Source of the DNA: an uncultured Bacteroidales bacterium | GTDB lineage: Bacteria; Bacteroidota; Bacteroidia; Bacteroidales; Muribaculaceae | Assembly: GCA_947177325.1 (NCBI GenBank) | Contig: CAMWUH010000144.1 | Location: forward strand, 1-5,844 | Direction of reading: 5' to 3' | Length of the DNA stretch: 5,844 nucleotides | In this document: piece by piece, positions 1-5,844 of the stretch | Layout: each line of letters starts with the position of its first letter | Numbering within the stretch: the first letter of the stretch is position 1 | Notes under the pieces: model-generated | Told to the model about the DNA's origin: nothing | Seen by the model: only the letters and a program-made list of their open reading frames with translations | Databases searched by the model: none | Made by a program: the position numbers and the translations under genes

Positions 1-291
1 GAAGAGTGGAGCGACCTCTACGCCAACTTCGCTAAAACAGCTGAAGATGAAGGTTTTAAAGAAATTGCCATTCTTTTCAAGAATATCGCTAAAGTAGAAA
101 CCGAGCACGAAGAGCGCTACCTCAAGCTCCACAAACGCCTCCAGGAAGGCACCGAGTTCAGCGCCGATGAGCCTATCGCATGGCAATGCCGCTATTGCGG
201 CTATGTCGCCGACACCAAGACAGCTCCTAAGAAATGTCCGGTTTGCGGTAAAGACCAAGGCTGGTTTGAGCGTAAAATGAACAACCTCTAA
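1..291 (+). CDS. Rubrerythrin, C-terminal part (5' end outside window)
   Basis: This is the last 96 residues of a rubrerythrin, a cytoplasmic non-haem iron protein that reduces hydrogen peroxide in anaerobes using a ferritin-like diiron site and a rubredoxin-type iron centre. Frame 1 is open from the first base to TAA at 289-291. The end of the four-helix bundle is visible. Local E2 aligns with the redox-switching Glu97 of the Desulfovibrio vulgaris protein, and E33-x2-H36 is the final diiron ExxH motif (alignment from memory). The rubredoxin-like tail has C63-x2-C66-x12-C79-x2-C82, the usual rubrerythrin spacing, with WQCRYCGY and CPVCG signatures. Family members are about 190 residues, so roughly half is missing to the left, along with its promoter. 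The gene converges on the minus-strand zinc-ribbon gene and ends just before a shared terminator. No key residue is missing from the visible part. Confidence 0.95.
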   Translation, partial: EEWSDLYANFAKTAEDEGFKEIAILFKNIAKVETEHEERYLKLHKRLQEGTEFSADEPIAWQCRYCGYVADTKTAPKKCPVCGKDQGWFERKMNNL

Positions 292-324
292 TCGCTCGTT
301 GAAAAACCTAAGACTATACTTTCG

Positions 325-344
325 AAGCGAATAGATTCGCTTTT
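325..344 (+). terminator. Short hairpin with T tract after rubrerythrin
   Basis: A perfect 8-base inverted repeat, AAGCGAAT at 325-332 and ATTCGCTT at 335-342, lies 33 bases after the rubrerythrin stop and runs into TTTT (341-344). With a realistic loop the stem is about seven pairs. It could be a first, weak rho-independent terminator ahead of the stronger one at 354-396. The T tract is short, so it may instead be a 3' stabilising hairpin. Confidence 0.4.
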
Positions 345-353
345 CTAACCTAT

Positions 354-396
354 AAAAAAAGGTCGCTCTCTCAATAATGAGAAAGCGACTTTTTTT
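354..396. terminator. Bidirectional rho-independent terminator between convergent genes
   Basis: A7 (354-360) is followed by a stem of GTCGCT (362-367) with AGCGAC (384-389). After one C/A mismatch (368/383) the stem continues as TCTC (369-372) with GAGA (379-382), around an AATAAT loop. A T7 tract (390-396) closes it. G361 is a one-base bulge if the A7 and T7 tracts pair. Because the tract is A7 on one side and T7 on the other, the hairpin works on both strands. It can end the rubrerythrin transcript from the left and the aspS-Nif3-zinc ribbon transcript from the right. Confidence 0.88.
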
Positions 397-445
397 ATCT
401 ACTTATAAGATATCTTAATTGACGAGGGTCTGTATCAGAACGGGG

Positions 446-1222
446 TTAAGCCTCTGCCGGTTTGATACCTTCCAGATCGGGGTCAACAAGGATGCGACCA
501 CAATACTCGCAAACGATAATCTTTTTGTGCATTTTGATTTCGAGTTGCTTTTGCGGGGGAATACGATTGAAGCAACCGCCACATGCATTACGTTCAATGC
601 AAACAACACCCAGGCCATTACGAGCATTTTTGCGAATGCGCTTGAATGCAGCCAATGTGCGGGGATCGTCGACCAAAGTTTCTTCGATTTTCAGAGCTTC
701 AGCACGCAGACGTTCTTCATCCTGACGTGTTTCCGAAACAATTTCTTCAAGTTCGCTGCGTTTCTCATTAAGAATGTGCTCGCGGTCGTTGATGTCGGCT
801 TCAGCCTGTTGAATATCAGACTTTTTCTGCTCTATGATGCGACCATATTCATTGATATGCTTCTCAGCAAGCTGAATTTCGAGCGATTCGAATTCAACCT
901 CCTTGGTCAGCAAGTCAAACTCACGGTTGTTTCTGACATTGTCAAGTTGCTCTTTGTAGCGGGCAATCTTGCTCTTTGACTCTTCGATATGCTCCTTTTC
1001 GGCCACTAATCGCTTGTTAAAATCTTCGATGTCTGCTGTAAGATTAGCCACGCGAGTGCGCAGACCTTCAAGGTTATCTTCCATATCCTTCACCTCGGCG
1101 GGGAGCTCGCCACGGATTGTGCGGATACGATCAATTTCGCTAAGAATCGACTGCAGTTTATAAAGGTTGACCAAGCGGCCTTCCACAGTCAGTTTTTCGC
1201 TTTGTGTTTTATCGTTTGCCAT
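446..1222 (-). CDS. Coiled-coil protein with C-terminal C4-type zinc ribbon (DUF164 / CT398-HP0958-like)
   Basis: The 258-residue product matches the family known as 'C4-type zinc ribbon domain-containing protein', whose studied relatives include Helicobacter HP0958 and Chlamydia CT398. Residues about 20-185 are dense in Glu, Lys, Arg and Leu with heptad character and should form a long antiparallel coiled coil. Within it, NNREFDLLTKEVE (98-110) resembles a conserved family segment. The C-terminal zinc ribbon uses C214-x2-C217 and C238-x2-C241. HP0958 is linked to flagellar assembly and RNA binding in Helicobacter. No flagellar genes are visible here, so that role should not be carried over. 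A nucleic-acid or protein-scaffold role is possible but unproven. The start is ATG at 1222, 7 bases after the Nif3 stop, with no clear Shine-Dalgarno site, which is common in Bacteroidetes. It is the last gene of the aspS operon. Family assignment is firm and function is unknown. Confidence 0.93.
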   Translation of the reverse strand: MANDKTQSEKLTVEGRLVNLYKLQSILSEIDRIRTIRGELPAEVKDMEDNLEGLRTRVANLTADIEDFNKRLVAEKEHIEESKSKIARYKEQLDNVRNNREFDLLTKEVEFESLEIQLAEKHINEYGRIIEQKKSDIQQAEADINDREHILNEKRSELEEIVSETRQDEERLRAEALKIEETLVDDPRTLAAFKRIRKNARNGLGVVCIERNACGGCFNRIPPQKQLEIKMHKKIIVCEYCGRILVDPDLEGIKPAEA

Positions 1223-1229
1223 GTGTGGG

Positions 1230-2027
1230 TTATAGATAATTTATAGGATTATTTTCAACGTTGGAATAATAGAGTGCAAAGTTAGCAAATTTTTCTCTAA
1301 TTATTTGATAAAAAATTTGTTTAGTTATTTTTTCACTCTCAAAATGGCCTATATCTACCAGCAACAGCTCGTGATTACGGTCAATAAAATGGTTATGTTT
1401 ATTGTCAGATGTAATATAAGCGCCGGCTCCGGCTTGGCATGCATCATCAATTAAAAAGCTGCCTGCGCCCCCGCATATCGCAACACGTCCTATCGCCGAC
1501 GGGGCCAATTCAGGGTCGCTGCATCGAGCCACCGGGGTTTCAAACGCCTCTTTTACTCTCTCAACCAATGCCTTGGGCGAAAGCAACTCAGGGAGGTCGC
1601 CAACTACACCGCAGCCAATTCCGTCAGGTCCTTTTTTCTCAAGTTGTTCAATATTGGTTAATCCGAGTTTGGCAGCTAATTGCCATGAAACTCCTTCAAC
1701 GGGTGCATTGTCGACCGGCGTGTGGCAAGAATAAATTGCTATGTCATGGCGAATCGCTTTCACCAAGGTGCGTTTAACGCGGTCATATCCGGTCAAATTT
1801 TTCAACGGATGAAAAATCAGCGGGTGGTGAGTTATTATCAAATTGCAATTGCGCTCAAATGTCTCAATCACAATTTCAGGCGTTGCGTCAACACATATCA
1901 GCGCACCGCTACACGGACGATTTATTTCGCCTACCTGCATTCCGGAGTTATCAAAACTCTCCTGCCAGCGTAGCGGGAAGTGCGCCTCAAGCGTGTTAAC
2001 TATATCTTTTATATAAATCTTGTTCAT
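1230..2027 (-). CDS. Nif3/YbgI-family dinuclear metal centre protein
   Basis: The 265-residue product belongs to the Nif3-like family, often labelled 'GTP cyclohydrolase 1 type 2 homolog'. These cytoplasmic proteins form hexameric toroids with a two-metal site, and their substrate is not settled. Expected ligands are visible: H67-H68 in THHP, D106 in HTPVDNA, and H228 with E232 in GHFESE. Length is close to E. coli YbgI (about 247), so the protein lacks the central insert of the roughly 370-residue forms such as Bacillus YqfO. I chose ATG at 2027 because the product then begins MNKIYIKDIV and reaches the conserved WQESFDNSGMQVG at the usual distance. A TTG at 2045 is in frame, six codons upstream, 1 base after the aspS stop, with GAGGAG seven bases before it, so it cannot be excluded. 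The gene sits in the aspS operon, followed after 7 bases by the zinc-ribbon gene. Confidence 0.93.
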   Translation of the reverse strand: MNKIYIKDIVNTLEAHFPLRWQESFDNSGMQVGEINRPCSGALICVDATPEIVIETFERNCNLIITHHPLIFHPLKNLTGYDRVKRTLVKAIRHDIAIYSCHTPVDNAPVEGVSWQLAAKLGLTNIEQLEKKGPDGIGCGVVGDLPELLSPKALVERVKEAFETPVARCSDPELAPSAIGRVAICGGAGSFLIDDACQAGAGAYITSDNKHNHFIDRNHELLLVDIGHFESEKITKQIFYQIIREKFANFALYYSNVENNPINYL

Positions 2028-2046
2028 GAATGTCGCCGGAGTCAAA

Positions 2047-3810
2047 TCATTTCTCCTCTTTCAGATCCAGGGCCAATTGTAATTCGTCGAGCTGCTTGGC
2101 ATCAAGAGCCGCCGGAGCATCAAGCATAACGTCACGACCCGAATTGTTTTTCGGGAATGCGATGCAATCGCGTATGCTGTCCAAGCCGGCAAACAACGAC
2201 ACCCAACGATCCAAGCCGTAGGCCAAACCGCCATGAGGGGGCGCGCCATATTTGAAGGCATTCATCAGGAAGCCAAATTGCTCGCGAGCCTTTTCAGGAG
2301 TGAAGCCAAGAATTTCAAACATCTTTTCCTGCAACTCACTGTCGTGGATACGGATTGAGCCACCGCCTACCTCAACGCCATTAACCACCATATCATAAGC
2401 ATCGGCACGGACGGCTGCCGGATCTGTGTCGAGCATCGGAATATCCTCGTCTTTTGGATGAGTAAACGGATGGTGCATGGCCATCAGGCGCTGCTCCTCT
2501 TCGCTCCACTCAAACATGGGGAAGTCAACAACCCAAAGGCAGGCAAATTTATTTTTGTCGCGCAAACCGAGCTGATTGCCCATTTCCAAGCGAAGCTCGC
2601 AAAGCTGTTTGCGCGTTTTCATTGCGTCATCACCGCTGAGTATCAAAATCAAGTCGCCGGGCTCGGCGTTCATCGCCTTCTTCAACTCTTGCAAATCTTC
2701 TTGTGAGTAGAATTTGTCAACGCTCGATTTTACGTTGCCATCGGCCTCAACACGAGCATATACCATGCCCTTGGCTCCGATTTGCGGACGCTTCACAAAG
2801 TCAGTCAACGCGTCGAGTTGTTTGCGAGTGTAGTGGGCCGCTCCTTTTGCGCAAATGCCACCGATATAAGCTGCATTGTCAAACACGCTGAAACCTTTAC
2901 CTTTCAGCACATCCATCAACTCAACAAACTTCATGTCGAAGCGCAAGTCAGGTTTGTCTGATCCATAATATTTCATAGCATCGGCCCAAGGCATGCGCTG
3001 GAAAGGCTCGGTAAGCTCCACTCCGCGAAGTTCCTTAAACAAATGCTTGGCCATACCCTCGAATGTGTTGATAACATCGTCTTGGTCAACGAAGCTCATT
3101 TCGCAGTCGATCTGAGTGAACTCCGGTTGACGGTCAGCGCGAAGGTCTTCATCGCGGAAACATTTCACAATCTGAAAATAACGGTCCATCCCTGAAACCA
3201 TCAGCAATTGCTTCAGTGTTTGAGGTGACTGGGGCAAGGCGTAAAATTGGCCCGGGTTCATGCGCGAGGGCACCACAAAGTCACGTGCTCCTTCCGGTGT
3301 CGACCCTACAAGCATCGGAGTCTCAATCTCCAAAAAGCCGAGGCTATCGAGATAACGGCGCACCTCCATAGTCATGCGGTGGCGGAGCTCCAAATTGCGG
3401 CGCACCGGATTGCGGCGCAAATCCAAATAGCGATATTTCATTCGCAGCTCATCGCCGCCATCGCTCTCATCCTCGATTGTGAACGGAGGCACAACGCTCG
3501 GATTTAGCACCGTCAGCTCATCTGCAATGATTTCAATGTCGCCCGTGGGGATATTGCCATTCTTTGATGCGCGTTCCTCTACTTTACCCTTCACTTGGAT
3601 GACGTATTCTCGACCAAGCTTTGAGGCGGCTTCCGTCAACAAGGCATCATGCTCGTTGACAAACACTATCTGTGTAATTCCATAGCGGTCACGGAGGTCT
3701 ACGAAAATCATACCTCCCATTTTGCGGATGCGTTGCACCCACCCTGCAAGCGTAACTTCGCTGCCAACATCGCTCAGGCGCAATTCGCCACAAGTTTTGG
3801 TTCTAAACAT
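2047..3810 (-). CDS. aspS: Aspartyl-tRNA synthetase
   Basis: AspRS charges tRNA-Asp with aspartate in the cytoplasm (class II synthetase). The 587-residue product shows the bacterial layout: an N-terminal OB-fold anticodon-binding domain (1-105), class II motif 1 around ETPMLVGSTPEGARDF (163-178), motif 2 CFRDEDLRADRQPEFTQ (217-233), a bacterial GAD-type insert (about 295-420), and motif 3 GLAYGLDR (528-535). AMHHPFT (444-450) is also typical. The start is ATG at 3810, giving MFRTKTCGELR as in other Bacteroidales. An in-frame ATG at 3846 would add twelve atypical residues. By alignment from memory, M31 and K83 fall where the Leu/His and Lys/Gly differences separate discriminating from non-discriminating enzymes. 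Lys suggests a discriminating, tRNA-Asp-only enzyme, and Met is uninformative. It is the first gene of a three-gene minus-strand operon. No defect is seen. Confidence 0.98.
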   Translation of the reverse strand: MFRTKTCGELRLSDVGSEVTLAGWVQRIRKMGGMIFVDLRDRYGITQIVFVNEHDALLTEAASKLGREYVIQVKGKVEERASKNGNIPTGDIEIIADELTVLNPSVVPPFTIEDESDGGDELRMKYRYLDLRRNPVRRNLELRHRMTMEVRRYLDSLGFLEIETPMLVGSTPEGARDFVVPSRMNPGQFYALPQSPQTLKQLLMVSGMDRYFQIVKCFRDEDLRADRQPEFTQIDCEMSFVDQDDVINTFEGMAKHLFKELRGVELTEPFQRMPWADAMKYYGSDKPDLRFDMKFVELMDVLKGKGFSVFDNAAYIGGICAKGAAHYTRKQLDALTDFVKRPQIGAKGMVYARVEADGNVKSSVDKFYSQEDLQELKKAMNAEPGDLILILSGDDAMKTRKQLCELRLEMGNQLGLRDKNKFACLWVVDFPMFEWSEEEQRLMAMHHPFTHPKDEDIPMLDTDPAAVRADAYDMVVNGVEVGGGSIRIHDSELQEKMFEILGFTPEKAREQFGFLMNAFKYGAPPHGGLAYGLDRWVSLFAGLDSIRDCIAFPKNNSGRDVMLDAPAALDAKQLDELQLALDLKEEK

Positions 3811-4134
3811 TGCTCTTTTATCTTGATTGTAAGTTATATTTTTCATTGCCGAGCCACATCATAGCAGCCCTATGTGTCTAAAAACAACACTTAACCCACA
3901 AATTTAAGCAATTTTTTTACATTCTCCACCTACTAACCTCAACTTTTTTCTCCCTCCCCCCATTTTCCTTATCTCGCGCCTATTCCCTCCTAACAATTTT
4001 AGAGTCGGTGCAACATATATCCTCAATGCGTAACTGACCTGTAGCTAACATTTAGACCCGGCTTTAAGTCTGTTTGACTTATTCTTTTTAGTCACATTCT
4101 CAGGCTTATCCACCTGCTTCCCGGCTCCGTCTGC
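3811..4134. other. Non-coding spacer upstream of aspS, pyrimidine-rich on + strand
   Basis: No convincing gene or RNA is seen on either strand. The aspS-proximal part holds the putative promoter and leader. The middle (about 3912-3990) is strongly pyrimidine-rich on the + strand, with an unbroken 19-base pyrimidine run at 3943-3961 ending in C6 (3956-3961). The minus strand there carries several G runs. The distal part (4048-4134) is the in-frame open continuation past the transpeptidase stop. A 5-bp inverted repeat, AAGTC (4066-4070) with GACTT (4076-4080), followed on the + strand by ATTCTTTTT, is weak. No clear terminator for the transpeptidase transcript was found. Confidence 0.6.
3899..3906 (-). 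promoter_or_regulatory. Probable Bacteroidetes -7 box for the aspS operon
   Basis: Read on the minus strand this is TAAATTTG, a perfect match to the Bacteroidetes sigma-ABfr -7 consensus TAnnTTTG. It would start transcription near 3892, about 80 bases before the chosen aspS ATG. The -33 partner (TTTG or TTG, 19-21 bases upstream) is not convincing, as the sequence there is G-rich (GGTGGAG). An A7 run (3912-3918) lies just upstream. The -7 match is seen directly and promoter activity is inferred. Confidence 0.5.
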
Positions 4135-4713
4135 CTACGTCTCAGCATTATCTTCCTTCTTCGATTGCCGCGAGTTTTCCATTATGTCGTCTTCACTCGG
4201 AAGCACTATCACCGTCAGCCCGCAATAAGCCATACTCTTCAGCCGCTCAATATCATCATTCCTCAGGCGAATACACCCCTCAGTGGCGCGCTTGCCCATT
4301 GAGCCGGGGTCGTGAGTGCCATGAATGCCGATTCCTTTATGTCGGCCTGTACTAAGTCGCAAAAAATACGGTCCGTAGGCACCGGCAATATCTCCTCGGC
4401 CATCCCCGAAGTCATGCTTCCAGCCTGAGGAATTCTGTATATCAGAAATGCGAAAAACTCCCTCCGGAGTGCAATTATCTCCTTCGGCGTGCTTATCGCC
4501 CAGCCCTTTACCACAAGCTATAGGCCATTGAGCTTTCACTTCGCCATCAAGTCCGTGGACTGTTAATTGCATCTTACCCTTGTCTATCACAATAAAGGCA
4601 GCCCGCTCATATTCAGCCATACGTCCTTCATACCAGTTGCGAACCAGAAAGATGGTCACAATCGGTATCAAAAACGCTATTAAAAGCAGCAATATAGCTA
4701 ACGATTTTTTCAT
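4135..4713 (-). CDS. Membrane-anchored L,D-transpeptidase (YkuD domain)
   Basis: The 192-residue product is an L,D-transpeptidase family protein. Family members make 3-3 peptidoglycan cross-links or attach proteins to the wall through a catalytic cysteine. An N-terminal hydrophobic segment (residues 5-24, after MKKS) should act as an uncleaved anchor or signal peptide, placing the enzyme outside the inner membrane. The YkuD domain covers about 39-171: FIVIDKGKMQL opens it, TPEGVFRI (82-89) is the typical middle strand, and the active site is H131-G-T, S138-x-G140 and T144-E-G-C147-I-R149, with C147 the nucleophile. Residues after 172 form a short charged tail rich in Glu, Asp and Lys. The start is ATG at 4713, 18 bases after the stop of the zinc-ribbon/SH3b gene, with GAGG very near the start. 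The pair probably form an operon. Whether the enzyme cross-links, anchors a lipoprotein or cleaves cannot be told from sequence. Confidence 0.95.
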   Translation of the reverse strand: MKKSLAILLLLIAFLIPIVTIFLVRNWYEGRMAEYERAAFIVIDKGKMQLTVHGLDGEVKAQWPIACGKGLGDKHAEGDNCTPEGVFRISDIQNSSGWKHDFGDGRGDIAGAYGPYFLRLSTGRHKGIGIHGTHDPGSMGKRATEGCIRLRNDDIERLKSMAYCGLTVIVLPSEDDIMENSRQSKKEDNAET

Positions 4714-4731
4714 ATCCTCGCCAACCTTTGT

Positions 4732-5781
4732 CTACAATTGATAATAGTTGATATATTCATATCCGTTATCAAATTTAACAGCTAAATCGCCATCTGAATC
4801 TATCCAATAATCTTTTATCATTCCTGATCGCGGCGCATCATAAACTCCTCTTATGTGATGTGTTTCATCATCATCGAAGGTTGCGTAAATTAATTGACGT
4901 TCACCTGTTTGCACATTCTCTATCAGCACTAACAAGTCAGTAAACTCTGAATAAGGATTCATCGCGCGCTTAAACAACACTTCATTAGGTTTCCTCTGGC
5001 CATTGCGCAGATAAACTTGCCATTGTGCCGACGGCGTGTATTCCAATCCCGCTTCTTCAGCTACTTCTGAGCTTAACTTGCCGGTGATACCTAATCCCTT
5101 ATATGCTTCAAGCAAAGCTTTTCTGACCTTTGTGGTTGCCAAAACATCGCGGGCATCATCATCGCCGAATATGCTGTTGAGCAAATACAGGTCACTCTTA
5201 TCAATCAAGTAAGGCGAAGCCACATAACCCTCCATTGGTTTCTCGTTCGGATTGTTGGGCACATATTTTACTCTCGCCCACTCATTATCCTGCTCATAGG
5301 TGATCAGTTCGCCACCCATCGGGATAGTCGTGATTTTGTTGAAATCACCATCTGCCATTTTGGTTTGACGCAACACGAGGTTAACAATAGGATAAGTGCG
5401 CGGTGCTTCGCGGTCAATCTTCTCCGGTAAATAAACATTCTGGTAATAGAAATAGCCGCCAATGCCACCGCCAATCAGTATCAGCAACAACGCTACCAGC
5501 AACAACCAAAGCCACATACGTGATTTTTTCGGTTTATCCTCAATGATGGTAATAACCTCCGGTTCAACTTGCGGTTTAGTTACAACCGGTTGTACCTCCT
5601 GTTGAGGTTTCGCCACAGGCTGGGGTTGCTGAACAGGTTGGGGTAAAATTGACTGATTCGCGGCCTGGGCAGGAGGTGCCGGAGTCACTGCCTCGGCATT
5701 ATTAGGAGCTCCACATCGTGGGCAAAACTTAGCGAAACTTGAAATCTGATATCCGCAAGAGCGGCATTTGATAAAAGCCAT
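4732..5781 (-). CDS. Membrane protein: zinc ribbon, Pro/Gln-rich linker, TM helix, SH3-like domain
   Basis: I do not recognise a named gene. The 349-residue product has clear parts. A short N-terminal zinc ribbon has C6-x2-C9 and C20-x2-C23 (CRSCG, CPRCG). A linker rich in Pro, Gln, Val and Ala spans about 28-75. A basic KPKKSR stretch (83-88) precedes one transmembrane helix (89-112) with a GGGIGG end. A bacterial SH3-like domain (about 130-193) shows VNLVLRQ, then EWARVKYV, then EGYVASPYLI. A C-terminal region (194-349), ending in Tyr/Asp-rich strands, is of no known fold to me. The basic residues before the helix suggest the zinc ribbon is cytoplasmic and the SH3-like part outside, where such domains often bind peptidoglycan. 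The start is ATG at 5781, giving MAFIKCRSCG, with no strong ribosome-binding site. The next gene, a transpeptidase, lies 18 bases downstream, so an envelope role is likely. The upstream 5782-5844 is very AT-rich and probably holds the promoter, but I see no clear consensus. Confidence 0.9.
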   Translation of the reverse strand: MAFIKCRSCGYQISSFAKFCPRCGAPNNAEAVTPAPPAQAANQSILPQPVQQPQPVAKPQQEVQPVVTKPQVEPEVITIIEDKPKKSRMWLWLLLVALLLILIGGGIGGYFYYQNVYLPEKIDREAPRTYPIVNLVLRQTKMADGDFNKITTIPMGGELITYEQDNEWARVKYVPNNPNEKPMEGYVASPYLIDKSDLYLLNSIFGDDDARDVLATTKVRKALLEAYKGLGITGKLSSEVAEEAGLEYTPSAQWQVYLRNGQRKPNEVLFKRAMNPYSEFTDLLVLIENVQTGERQLIYATFDDDETHHIRGVYDAPRSGMIKDYWIDSDGDLAVKFDNGYEYINYYQL

Positions 5782-5844
5782 AACCTATATGTAATTATAT
5801 TATGTGTATACTTAATTGATTATCTATTATATGATATCCAACAA

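Noticed and set aside
419..979. Long + strand open frame (186 codons) opposite the zinc-ribbon coiled-coil gene
   Set aside because: It is fully antisense to a well-supported gene. The reverse strand of Glu/Lys/Leu-rich coiled-coil codons naturally yields a Phe/Leu-rich frame lacking stops. It shows no domain of its own and crosses the expected transcript direction.
3811..3846. Upstream ATG at 3846 as the aspS start
   Set aside because: It would add twelve residues (MKNITYNQDKRA) before MFRTKTCGELR, where Bacteroidales AspRS proteins normally begin. The extra residues match nothing in the family.
4066..4090. Inverted repeat AAGTC/GACTT followed by ATTCTTTTT as a + strand terminator
   Set aside because: The stem is only five A/T-rich pairs and no + strand gene precedes it. 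On the minus strand it lacks a T tract.
4048..4134. A separate small gene or tRNA between the transpeptidase gene and aspS
   Set aside because: No start codon with a plausible ribosome-binding site gives a sensible product, and no cloverleaf-like pattern or TTCRA arm was seen. The open frame is only the continuation of the transpeptidase frame.
4321..4437. Possible active-site defect in the transpeptidase because the common SHGC motif reads TEGC
   Set aside because: The residue before Gly-Cys varies in YkuD proteins (B. subtilis YkuD also lacks His there, from memory). The catalytic Cys, the HGT histidine and the following Arg are all present.

Overview
This window looks like chromosomal core-genome sequence from a member of the Bacteroidales. 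Muribaculaceae or a related gut or host-associated family is possible, but that is a guess. The evidence is the AspRS N-terminus that begins MFRTKTCGELR, a short Nif3 protein ending NPINYL, mostly weak Shine-Dalgarno sites, and a perfect TAnnTTTG-type -7 box upstream of aspS. I see no phage, transposon, CRISPR, tRNA or rRNA features, and no clear sign of horizontal transfer. Base composition appears even across the genes.

Layout. At the left edge (1-291, + strand) is the C-terminal half of a rubrerythrin, an oxygen/peroxide-defence protein. It converges on a three-gene minus-strand cluster, and the two transcription units share a bidirectional hairpin terminator at about 354-396. The cluster, in transcription order, is aspS (aspartyl-tRNA synthetase, 3810 to 2047), a Nif3/YbgI-family dinuclear-metal protein (2027 to 1230), and a coiled-coil protein with a C-terminal C4 zinc ribbon (1222 to 446). 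Spacing is tight: about 20 bp, or 1 bp with an alternative TTG start, and then 7 bp. This is almost certainly one operon, with a probable promoter near 3899-3906.

Upstream of aspS lies a non-coding stretch (3811-4134) that is strongly pyrimidine-rich on the + strand. Beyond it is a second minus-strand pair 18 bp apart. The first gene (5781 to 4732) encodes a membrane protein with an N-terminal zinc ribbon, a proline/glutamine-rich linker, one transmembrane helix and an extracytoplasmic SH3-like domain. The second (4713 to 4135) encodes a membrane-anchored YkuD-type L,D-transpeptidase. Together they suggest a small cell-envelope/peptidoglycan module.

How the genes relate. The aspS cluster couples translation (AspRS) to two conserved, poorly understood proteins that also neighbour each other in other phyla. 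The zinc-ribbon/SH3b plus L,D-transpeptidase pair probably acts at the envelope. No wholly new system is evident. The points most worth a second look are the zinc-ribbon/SH3b membrane protein with its transpeptidase partner, a 29-codon open stretch past the transpeptidase stop codon, and the conserved Nif3 and zinc-ribbon pairing.
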